A DNA stretch of 64,000 bases, taken from positions 1,736,001 to 1,800,000 of the forward strand of contig NZ_JAFV01000001.1 of the NCBI RefSeq assembly GCF_000526315.1. The letters run 5' to 3'. Source of the stretch: Methylopila sp. 73B. Lineage in GTDB: Bacteria > Pseudomonadota > Alphaproteobacteria > Rhizobiales > Methylopilaceae. The notes beneath the pieces are model-generated. The model saw only the letters and a program-made list of their open reading frames with translations. It ran no database searches and had not been told where the DNA came from. Below, one piece after another: positions 57,095 to 64,000 of the stretch (positions are counted from its first letter, which is position 1; the number at the start of each line of letters is the position of its first letter). The position numbers and the translations under genes were made by a program.

Positions 57095-58480
57095 TCATTC
57101 CGCCGCGACGACCTGCCGTGGCCCGCGGGCGATGCGCTCGGTCTTGAGCTGCTCCGCCACCAGGAAGGCCAGCTCGATCGCCTGCTCGGCGTTGAGCCGC
57201 GGGTCGCAGTGGGTGTGGTAGCGCGAGTGCAGGTCCGCGTCGGAGATCGCGCGGGCGCCGCCCGTGCACTCCGTCACGTTCTTGCCCGTCATCTCGATGT
57301 GGATGCCGCCCGCGTAGGAGCCCTCGGCGCGGTGCACGTCGAAGAACGCCTTGACCTCCGCCAGGATGCGGTCGAACGGCCGGGTCTTGTAGCCGGACGC
57401 CGCCTTGATGGTGTTGCCGTGCATGGGATCGCACGACCACACGACGTTGCGGCCTTCCGTCTTGGTGGCGCGCACCAAGCCCGGCAGGTGGTCGAAGACC
57501 TTGTCGTGGCCGAAGCGCGCGATCAGCGTCAGGCGGCCGGGCTCGTTGTCCGGGTCCAGCGCCTCGATCAGCCGCATCAGCTCGTCCGGCTTCAGCGAAG
57601 GGCCGCACTTCAGGCCGATCGGGTTCTTGATGCCGCGGAAGTACTCGACATGCGCGTGGTCGAGCTGGCGGGTGCGGTCGCCGATCCAGATCATGTGGCC
57701 GGAGGTCGCGTACCAGTCGCCGGTCGTCGAATCGACGCGGGTCAGCGCCTGCTCGTAGCCGAGCAGCAGCGCCTCGTGGCTCGTGAAGAAGTCGGTGGTG
57801 CGCAGCTCCGGATGCGACTCCGGGTCGATGCCGCAGGCGCGCATGAAGTCGAGCGACTCCGCGATCCGGTCCGCCACCTCACGGTAACGGCTGGACTGCG
57901 GGCTCTCCTTCACGAAGCCCAGCATCCACTGGTGCACGAAGTCGAGATTGGCGTAGCCGCCGTTCGCGAACGCCCGCAGCAGGTTCAGCGTCGCCGCCGA
58001 CTGGCGGTAGGCCTCGAGCTGACGGCGCGGGTCCGGAATACGAGACTCCGGCGTCGCGTCGGTGCCGTTGATGATGTCGCCGCGGTAGATCGGCAGCTCG
58101 ACGCCGTCGACGACCTCGGTCGGCGACGAGCGGGGCTTCGCGAACTGGCCCGCGATGCGGCCCACCTTCACCACCGGCGAGGCCGCGGCGTAGGTCAGCA
58201 CCACCGCCATCTGCAGGAGCACGCGGAAGAAGTCGCGGATGTTGTCAGCCGAATGCTCGGCGAAGCTCTCGGCGCAGTCGCCGCCCTGCAGCAGGAAGGC
58301 TTCGCCTTTCGCCACCTTGGCGAGCTGCCGCTTCAGCTTGCGCGCCTCACCGGCGAACACGAGCGGAGGAAAGGTCGCGAGCTGGCTCTCCACCGCCGTC
58401 AGAGCGGCGGCGTCGGGATAGGTCGGGGCCTGGACGATGGGCATGTCGCGCCAGGTCGAGGGGGTCCAACGCTCGGACAT
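57095..58480 (-). CDS. aroG: 3-deoxy-7-phosphoheptulonate synthase, class II
   Basis: First step of the shikimate pathway: phosphoenolpyruvate plus erythrose 4-phosphate to DAHP. 461 residues of the plant-like class II type, not the E. coli AroFGH type. The start is the ATG reading [20 protein letters not shown], with GGAG eight bases upstream; a GTG three codons earlier lies in that ribosome site. Motifs include [40 protein letters not shown] (active site and metal region), [17 protein letters not shown] and [11 protein letters not shown]. It ends in a strong terminator. Confidence 0.96.
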   Translation of the reverse strand: MSERWTPSTWRDMPIVQAPTYPDAAALTAVESQLATFPPLVFAGEARKLKRQLAKVAKGEAFLLQGGDCAESFAEHSADNIRDFFRVLLQMAVVLTYAAASPVVKVGRIAGQFAKPRSSPTEVVDGVELPIYRGDIINGTDATPESRIPDPRRQLEAYRQSAATLNLLRAFANGGYANLDFVHQWMLGFVKESPQSSRYREVADRIAESLDFMRACGIDPESHPELRTTDFFTSHEALLLGYEQALTRVDSTTGDWYATSGHMIWIGDRTRQLDHAHVEYFRGIKNPIGLKCGPSLKPDELMRLIEALDPDNEPGRLTLIARFGHDKVFDHLPGLVRATKTEGRNVVWSCDPMHGNTIKAASGYKTRPFDRILAEVKAFFDVHRAEGSYAGGIHIEMTGKNVTECTGGARAISDADLHSRYHTHCDPRLNAEQAIELAFLVAEQLKTERIARGPRQVVAAE

Positions 58481-58617
58481 TGTCTTCACTCCAGGTGCCG
58501 GAAACGGCCCGGCCGGCGACCGCCTTCGGTCGTCCGCGCGTCATATGGCCGCTCGTGCGGCGGGCTTCTAGCACCCCCCCGGCGTTTAGACCACCTGCGG
58601 GACGCGCAGGTCGGCCT

Positions 58618-60078
58618 TCAGCTTTCGACGGAGACCGGGTCCAACGTGTCGCGCAGCGGCCGCCGGGGCATGGCGACGAGGCAGGCCAGCGCCACCGCGG
58701 TGGTGCCGATCGCGATCAGGAAGGCGACGCGGAAGTTCGTTGGGTCGATCGCGACGCCGCGCGCGGCGGCCCCACCCTCTTCCGGCCCGAGCCCCGCACC
58801 CAGCACCGCGGCGCCGAGGATCGCGACGCCCGCCGCCGAGCCCAGCGACCGCATGAAGGCGAGCAGCGCCGTCGCGGCGCCCAAGTCGTGGCGGCCGACC
58901 GCGTTCTGGACGCTGACGGTCGTGGTCGGGAACATGGTGCCGATTCCGAAGCCGTAGACGCAGAGCAGCGCCTCCGCCAGCCAGAACGAGCGCAGGTCGA
59001 GGGTGGCGGCGAGCGCGGCCAGCATGACGATCGCGAGCGACAGGCCGGCCAGCGCCGGGGCCTTGTAGCGCCGCGCCTTCACGAGAAAGCGCGCCGCCGT
59101 CATGGCGCCGAGCACGGTGCCGATCGCGAGCCCCACGAGGCCCAGCGCGGCCACGTCCGGGCGGAAGCCGGCGATCGTCTCGAAATAGATCGGGACCAGC
59201 GTAGACAGGCCGAGATGGCCGAGGACGCCGAAGAACACAGTCGCCACGCCGAAGGCGACCACTGGGTCCTTCAGCACCCCGAGGGGGATCAGCGGCTCGG
59301 CGAAGGTCCAGAGCCGGATCGCGAACAGCACGGCGCCGACGGCGGCGGCTGCGGCGAGGCCGAGCACGGCGGGCGAGGTCCAGTCGCCGCCGGTGCGCCC
59401 GATCGAGAGCGCGAGCATGGCGAGCGAGGTGGCGGCCACCACAAGACCGGCGCCCGCCACGTCGAGCCGGTGCGACTTCGGCCGGAACGGCAGGTCGCGC
59501 AGCGGCGCGTTCATGACGAACAGCGCCGCGAGGCCGAGCGGGATGTTGACCCAGAAGATCAGCGACCAGTGCAGATGCTCGGCGAACGCCCCGCCGACGA
59601 TCGGCCCCGCGACGCCGGACACCGCCCACATGCCGGAGATGTAGGCCGCGTAATTGCCGCGCTGCTTCGGCGGCACGATGTCGCCGATCACCGTCTGCGC
59701 GAGCGCCATCAGCCCGCCGCCGCCCAGGCCCTGCAGGGCGCGGCCGACGATCAAGACGGGGAGATTGGGCGCCAGCGCGCAGACGACGGACGCCGCCATG
59801 AAGATGGAGACGGCGGCGATGATGACGGGGTGGCGGCCGTAGACGTCGGCGAGCTTGCCGTAGAGCGGGGTGACGGCGGTCGCCGTGACCAGATAGGCCG
59901 ACACGATCCAGGGCAGGTACTCGGCGTGGCCGAGCGTCTCGCCAATGGTCGTCATGGCCGGCGCGACGATGGTCTGGTCGAGGGCTGCGAGCAGCATCGC
60001 CGTCAGCACGCCGACGATGATCTGGCGGCGGCGACGGTCGTCGATGGGGGCTTCGGCGGCGGCGTGCGGGCCGTCCAT
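58618..60078 (-). CDS. MFS drug/proton antiporter, DHA2 (14-helix) type
   Basis: 486 residues with about 14 membrane helices. The motif LDQTIVAPAMTTIGETLG in helix 1, LYGKLADVYGRHPVI (motif A) and RALQGLGGGGLMALAQTVIG, with SGVAGPIVGGAF (motif C), mark an EmrB/QacA-like exporter. Substrate unknown. It begins 37 nt after gor and ends 137 nt before the DAHP synthase gene; no HlyD-type partner gene is adjacent. Confidence 0.92.
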   Translation of the reverse strand: MDGPHAAAEAPIDDRRRRQIIVGVLTAMLLAALDQTIVAPAMTTIGETLGHAEYLPWIVSAYLVTATAVTPLYGKLADVYGRHPVIIAAVSIFMAASVVCALAPNLPVLIVGRALQGLGGGGLMALAQTVIGDIVPPKQRGNYAAYISGMWAVSGVAGPIVGGAFAEHLHWSLIFWVNIPLGLAALFVMNAPLRDLPFRPKSHRLDVAGAGLVVAATSLAMLALSIGRTGGDWTSPAVLGLAAAAAVGAVLFAIRLWTFAEPLIPLGVLKDPVVAFGVATVFFGVLGHLGLSTLVPIYFETIAGFRPDVAALGLVGLAIGTVLGAMTAARFLVKARRYKAPALAGLSLAIVMLAALAATLDLRSFWLAEALLCVYGFGIGTMFPTTTVSVQNAVGRHDLGAATALLAFMRSLGSAAGVAILGAAVLGAGLGPEEGGAAARGVAIDPTNFRVAFLIAIGTTAVALACLVAMPRRPLRDTLDPVSVES

Positions 60079-60115
60079 CAGGCGCAGCCGGATACCGACC
60101 GAGAGGCCGAACCGC

Positions 60116-61477
60116 TCACGACGGCGTCCACTTGGTGCGGAGCGTGACGAGCTCCTCGGCGGCGCTCGGATGCAGCGCGACGGTGTCGTCGAAGTCGGCC
60201 TTTGTCGCGCCCATCTTCACGGCGACCGCCGCAAGCTGGATCATCTCAGCCGCCGCCTCGCCCACGACATGGACGCCGAGCACGCGGTCGGTGGCCGCGT
60301 CCACGACGATCTTCATCAGCACCTTCTCGTCGCGGCCCGAGAGCGTCGCCTTCATGGCGCGGAAGCGCGTCTTATAGATATCGATCTCAGCGCCCTTCTC
60401 ACGCGCCTGCGCTTCGGTCAGGCCCACCACCCCGACCTCCGGCGTCGCGAACACCGCAGTCGCCACGTTCGTATAGTCGACCGCCGTCGGCTTGTTCCCA
60501 AACACCGTGTCCGCGAAGGCGTGGCCCTCCCGGATCGCGACGGGGGTCAGGTTGAGACGATCGGTGACGTCGCCCACGGCGTAGATCGACGGCACGTTGG
60601 TGCGGGACGCCGCGTCGACCATGATCGCGCCGCGGTGGTCGCGCATCACGCTGGGGGCGTCGAGGCCGAGGTCCGCGGTCAACGGCGCGCGGCCGATCGC
60701 GAGCATGACCTGGTCGACGTCGAGCGTCACGCCGGCCTTTGTGGTGACGCGCCGCGCGCCCTCGAAGGCGGCGACCTCGACGATCTCGTCCCCGAGCAGC
60801 AGCGTCACGCCGCGCTTCTTCAGGCCCTCGGCGACTTCGTCACGCACATCCTCATCAAACCCGCGCAACAGCTTGTCGCCGCGGTGAATAAGCGTCACGT
60901 CCGCGCCGAGACCCGCGAAGATCCCAGCGAACTCGATCGCGATGTAGCCGCCGCCGTTAACCACGATTCTCGTAGGGAACTCAGGAAGATCGAAGGCTTC
61001 GCTGGATGAAATTGTTAATTCCGCGCCGGGGAAATCGCCGCGGGTCGCCCCGCCGCCGGCGGCGATCAGGATGACGCCCGCCGTCACCTCGGTTCCATCC
61101 GCGAGCCGGACCGCATTGTCGCCCGTGATCACGGCGCGCTGCCTGTGGATCGCGACGCCCGCCTTGCGGAGATTCGTCTCATAGATTTCCGACAGCCGGG
61201 TGACCTCCGCCTCCTTTGCCGCGACGAGCCGTTCCCAGGAGAAGCTCGCCTCGGGCACGGTCCAGCCGAAGCCTGCGGCGTCCTCGAACTCGTCGGCGAA
61301 GCGGCTGGCGTAGACATAGAGCTTCTTCGGCACGCAGCCGCGGACCACGCAGGTGCCGCCGATGCGGTACTCCTCGGCGATCGCGACCCTCGCGCCGTAG
61401 CCGGCCGCGATCCGCGCGGCCCGGACGCCGCCCGAGCCGGCTCCGATCACGAAGAGATCGACGTCATAGTCCGCCAT
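60116..61477 (-). CDS. gor: Glutathione-disulfide reductase
   Basis: FAD enzyme that reduces glutathione disulfide with NADPH. 453 residues from MADYDVDLFVIGAGSGGVRA; a start 13 codons upstream is not needed. The redox pair is C43 and C48 (GGTCVVRGCVPKKL), the second dinucleotide site lies in RIVVNGGGYIAIEFAGIFAG, and the C-terminal catalytic His is in VALHPSAAEELVTLR. Divergent from the tct genes. Confidence 0.94.
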   Translation of the reverse strand: MADYDVDLFVIGAGSGGVRAARIAAGYGARVAIAEEYRIGGTCVVRGCVPKKLYVYASRFADEFEDAAGFGWTVPEASFSWERLVAAKEAEVTRLSEIYETNLRKAGVAIHRQRAVITGDNAVRLADGTEVTAGVILIAAGGGATRGDFPGAELTISSSEAFDLPEFPTRIVVNGGGYIAIEFAGIFAGLGADVTLIHRGDKLLRGFDEDVRDEVAEGLKKRGVTLLLGDEIVEVAAFEGARRVTTKAGVTLDVDQVMLAIGRAPLTADLGLDAPSVMRDHRGAIMVDAASRTNVPSIYAVGDVTDRLNLTPVAIREGHAFADTVFGNKPTAVDYTNVATAVFATPEVGVVGLTEAQAREKGAEIDIYKTRFRAMKATLSGRDEKVLMKIVVDAATDRVLGVHVVGEAAAEMIQLAAVAVKMGATKADFDDTVALHPSAAEELVTLRTKWTPS

Positions 61478-61670
61478 CGGAGTGCTCCCTGCCCGCGCGT
61501 CGCCGCCCCGCCGCAATAGGCGGATGCTCGGGACCGGGCAAGATGGGAAGCGGGCGGACGGGCGACAACTTCGGGCTCGACATCACAGCTCCGCGATTGC
61601 AACCTTCGCGACGAACGGTCGCGGACAACGCACCCCCGGCCGAACCAAGACGCCTCGCCCGGAGACGCAG

Positions 61671-62633
61671 ATGCCACCCCTCATGCGCCGCCTGCTCGCC
61701 GCCGCCGCGGTCCTCGCCGTGGCCGCGACCGGCGGACCCGCCCTCGCCGCGAACCTCAAGATCATCGCCCCCGCATCGCCCGGCGGCGGATGGGACCAGA
61801 CCGCCCGCGCCATGCAGCAGGCGATGCAGGGCGAGAAGATCGCGGGCTCCGTGCAGGTGGAGAACGTGCCGGGCGCCGGCGGCACCATCGGCCTCGCGCA
61901 GTTCGCGAACCGCGCCAAGGGCGATCCGCACCAGCTCATCGTCGGCGGCTACGTGATGGTGGGCGCGATCATCATGAACGACGCGCCGGTGACGCTCGAC
62001 GCGGTCACCCCGCTCGCCCGTCTCACCGGCGAGTACGAGGCGATCGTGGTGGCGACCAACTCGCCCATCAAGACGATCAACGAGGTGATCGCGAAGCTGA
62101 AGGCCGATCCGGGATCGGTGTCGTGGGGCGGCGGCTCGGCCGGCGGCACCGACCACATCGCGGCCGGGCTCATCGCCAAGGCCGTCGGGGTCGATCCCAC
62201 CAAGGTCAACTACATCCCGTTTTCCGGCGGCGGCGAGTCGCTCGCGGCCGTGCTCGGCGGCCAGACCACGGTCGGCGTCTCAAGCTACGGCGAGTTCGAC
62301 GCGCAGGTGAAGTCCGGCAAGCTCCGCGTGCTCGCCATCACCGCGCCCGAACGGGTCCCGGGCATTGACGCGCCGACCATGAAGGAGAGCGGCGTCGACG
62401 TGGAGGTGCAGAACTGGCGCATGGTCGCCGGCCCACCGGGACTGACGCCTGAAGGCAAGGCCGAGATCCTCAAGACCATCGACGACATGGCGAAGACCAA
62501 GACCTGGCGGGACACGTTGAAGACCAAGGGCTGGACCGACACCTATCTCGCGGGCGACGCCTTCACGGCCGAGCTCAAGGAGGACATCGCCAAGGCGCGC
62601 ATCGTGCTGCGCGACATCGGGCTGGCGGAGTGA
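61671..62633 (+). CDS. tctC: Tripartite tricarboxylate transporter substrate-binding protein
   Basis: 320 residues from MPPLMRRLLAAAAVLAVAAT (behind CGGAGACGCAG), with a Sec signal peptide to about residue 27 (ALAA). The TctC fold is indicated by KIIAPASPGGGWDQTARAMQ, VENVPGAGGTIGLAQF and WGGGSAGGTDHIAAGLIAK. It captures an organic anion in the periplasm. It overlaps tctB by 4 nt. Confidence 0.93.
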   Translation: MPPLMRRLLAAAAVLAVAATGGPALAANLKIIAPASPGGGWDQTARAMQQAMQGEKIAGSVQVENVPGAGGTIGLAQFANRAKGDPHQLIVGGYVMVGAIIMNDAPVTLDAVTPLARLTGEYEAIVVATNSPIKTINEVIAKLKADPGSVSWGGGSAGGTDHIAAGLIAKAVGVDPTKVNYIPFSGGGESLAAVLGGQTTVGVSSYGEFDAQVKSGKLRVLAITAPERVPGIDAPTMKESGVDVEVQNWRMVAGPPGLTPEGKAEILKTIDDMAKTKTWRDTLKTKGWTDTYLAGDAFTAELKEDIAKARIVLRDIGLAE

Positions 62634-63109
62634 GCGCCCCGCAGGAGGGCTCCGGGCGCAGGCTCGGGGCGATCGTCGTCGCGGTCGCGCTGATCGCGGT
62701 GGCGGGGATCGTGGCCGCGGACGCGATCCGTCTGGGCTCGGTGCGCACCTTCGGCCCCGGCATCGGCCCGCGGGCGTTTCCGTGGGCGATCGCCATCGGC
62801 CTCGCGCTGCTTGGGCTCGCGAACCTCGTGGTCGCGCTCAGGGGCAAGGCCGTCGAGGCGGCGCCGGTGGAGATGGGGCCGGCGCTCTGGGTGATCGGCG
62901 GGCTCGTGGGGCAGATCGTGCTGCTCTCGTTCGCGGGCTTCTCCATCGCCACCGGCGTGCTGTTCGGCATGACGGCCCGCGGCTTCGGGCGCGGCCCGCT
63001 TTGGCTGACGATCCCGATCGGCGCCGCTTTGTCCTTCGTGCTCTACATCATCTTCACCAAGGCCCTGGCGCTGACGTTGCCGGCGGGCCCGCTCGAAAAG
63101 CTGGTCTGA
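62630..63109 (+). CDS. tctB: Tripartite tricarboxylate transporter small membrane subunit
   Basis: 159 residues starting at a GTG that overlaps the tctC stop (GTGA). Four predicted helices; [20 protein letters not shown] near the N terminus is typical of TctB. Partner of TctA in the membrane. Confidence 0.9.
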   Translation: MSAPQEGSGRRLGAIVVAVALIAVAGIVAADAIRLGSVRTFGPGIGPRAFPWAIAIGLALLGLANLVVALRGKAVEAAPVEMGPALWVIGGLVGQIVLLSFAGFSIATGVLFGMTARGFGRGPLWLTIPIGAALSFVLYIIFTKALALTLPAGPLEKLV

Positions 63110-63119
63110 GGAGCGACCG

Positions 63120-64000
63120 ATGGACGCCTTCGTCTCGCTCGCCGGCGGCCTCGCGGTCGCGCTGCAGCCCTCGAACCTGTTGTTCTGCCTGATCGGCGTG
63201 ACGCTCGGCACCGCCGTCGGCGTGCTGCCGGGCATCGGGCCGGCGCTCACCGTCGCGCTGCTCCTGCCGGTCACCTTCAAGCTCGACCCGGCGGGCTCGC
63301 TCATCATGTTCGCCGGCATCTACTACGGCGGCATGTACGGCGGCTCGACCTCGTCGATCCTGCTCAACACGCCGGGGGAAAGTTCGTCGATCGTCACCGC
63401 GCTCGAGGGCAACCTGATGGCCCGCTCGGGCCGCGGGGGACCTGCGCTCGCGACCGCCGCCATCGGCTCCTTCGTCGCGGGGGCGATCGCGACGCTCGGC
63501 CTCGCGCTGCTCGCGCCTTACGTCGTCAGCGTGGCGCTGGCGTTCTGGCCGGCGGACTATTTCTCGCTGATGATCCTCGCCTTCGCGACGGTGTCCGCCG
63601 CCTTCGGCGACTCGGCGCTGCGCGGCCTCACCAGCCTGTTCCTGGGCCTCGCGCTCGGCCTCGTCGGCATCGACCTGATGTCCGGCCAAGCGCGGCTCGA
63701 CTTCGGCGTGCCAGACCTGCTCGACGGCGTCGAGGTGACGACCGCCGCCGTCGCGCTGTTCGCCATCGGCGAGACGCTGTTCGTGGTCTCCCGCAAAGGC
63801 GCGGCCGACGAGACCATCGAGCCAATCAAGGGCTCGCTCTGGATGACGAAGGAGGACTGGAAGCGCTCGTGGAAGCCGTGGCTGCGCGGCACCGCCTTCG
63901 GCTTCCCCATCGGCGCCATGCCGGCCGGGGGCGCGGAGATCCCGACCTTCCTCAGCTACGCCACCGAGCGGCGGCTGACCAAGCATCCGGAAGAGTTCGG
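63120..64000 (+). CDS. tctA: Tripartite tricarboxylate transporter large permease (3' end outside window)
   Basis: The frame from ATG 63120 (behind GAGGAGCGACC) is open to the window edge: 293 codons of the usual ~500. It begins [20 protein letters not shown] and contains the TctA signatures [20 protein letters not shown] and [20 protein letters not shown], then [12 protein letters not shown]. It lies 10 nt after tctB. Confidence 0.95.
   Translation, partial: MDAFVSLAGGLAVALQPSNLLFCLIGVTLGTAVGVLPGIGPALTVALLLPVTFKLDPAGSLIMFAGIYYGGMYGGSTSSILLNTPGESSSIVTALEGNLMARSGRGGPALATAAIGSFVAGAIATLGLALLAPYVVSVALAFWPADYFSLMILAFATVSAAFGDSALRGLTSLFLGLALGLVGIDLMSGQARLDFGVPDLLDGVEVTTAAVALFAIGETLFVVSRKGAADETIEPIKGSLWMTKEDWKRSWKPWLRGTAFGFPIGAMPAGGAEIPTFLSYATERRLTKHPEEF

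Noticed and set aside
61607-61623. CGCGAC-N5-GTCGCG dyad upstream of tctC as an operator
   Set aside because: Only 6+6 bases of pure GC-type sequence, frequent by chance at this base composition, and no regulator gene is adjacent.

Overview
The window is high-GC (my estimate is 65-70%) chromosomal DNA from an alphaproteobacterium, most likely of the order Hyphomicrobiales (Rhizobiales). This rests on the gene order nuoA-N / birA / rnj / mce / DUF1467 / proS / lolCE / lolD / dnaE, the short ProS without the editing insertion, a class II DAHP synthase near gor, and a promoter of the alphaproteobacterial EcfG type. I cannot name the genus. No prophage, insertion sequence, CRISPR array or rRNA operon was seen. 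Most of it is core genome, with an accessory stretch at about 42-56 kb and small accessory genes inside the nuo operon.

Layout. (1) 1-13.8 kb, minus strand: tRNA-Tyr, tRNA-Gly, tuf, tRNA-Trp, secE, nusG, rplK, rplA, rplJ, rplL, rpoB, rpoC (3' end cut by the window edge). (2) 14-25.2 kb, minus strand: birA, rnj, mce, DUF1467, proS, lolC/E, lolD, a 40-residue membrane micro-protein and dnaE. (3) 25.4-42 kb, minus strand: a complete 14-subunit respiratory complex I operon with five additional genes between subunit genes: a coiled-coil protein (between nuoB and nuoC), a GFA-family zinc protein (nuoC-nuoD), a second, related coiled-coil protein (nuoF-nuoG) and two translationally coupled small membrane proteins (nuoH-nuoI). 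(4) 42.2-44.5 kb: a CwlJ/SleB-type lipoprotein hydrolase and a divergent aldo/keto reductase. (5) 44.8-51.6 kb, minus strand: urtABCDE-type ABC importer plus formamidase fmdA and fmdB. (6) 51.9-56.2 kb, plus strand, divergent from urtA: a 1123-residue NCS1-transporter/histidine-kinase/receiver fusion and a LuxR-type response regulator. (7) 56.2-61.5 kb: a 72-residue protein with an EcfG-like promoter, tRNA-Asp, class II DAHP synthase, an MFS exporter and glutathione reductase. (8) 61.6-64 kb, plus strand: a tripartite tricarboxylate transporter, tctC-tctB-tctA (tctA cut by the window edge).

How they fit together. Regions 1-3 are housekeeping. In regions 5-6, an ABC importer for urea or short-chain amides delivers substrate to a formamidase that releases ammonia; a transporter-like sensor kinase and its regulator are transcribed divergently from the importer and probably sense the same or a related nitrogen compound (inference). 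Intergenic spaces carry at least two families of GC-rich palindromic repeats, several inside the nuo operon.

Most notable: the NCS1-kinase fusion with an eight-cysteine module and a 7+7 palindrome in its divergent promoter region; the accessory small genes in nuo; a 13-histidine insert near the N terminus of NuoL; and the small gene with a GGAAC-N16-CGTT promoter. No previously unknown multi-gene system is proven here; these are the best leads.
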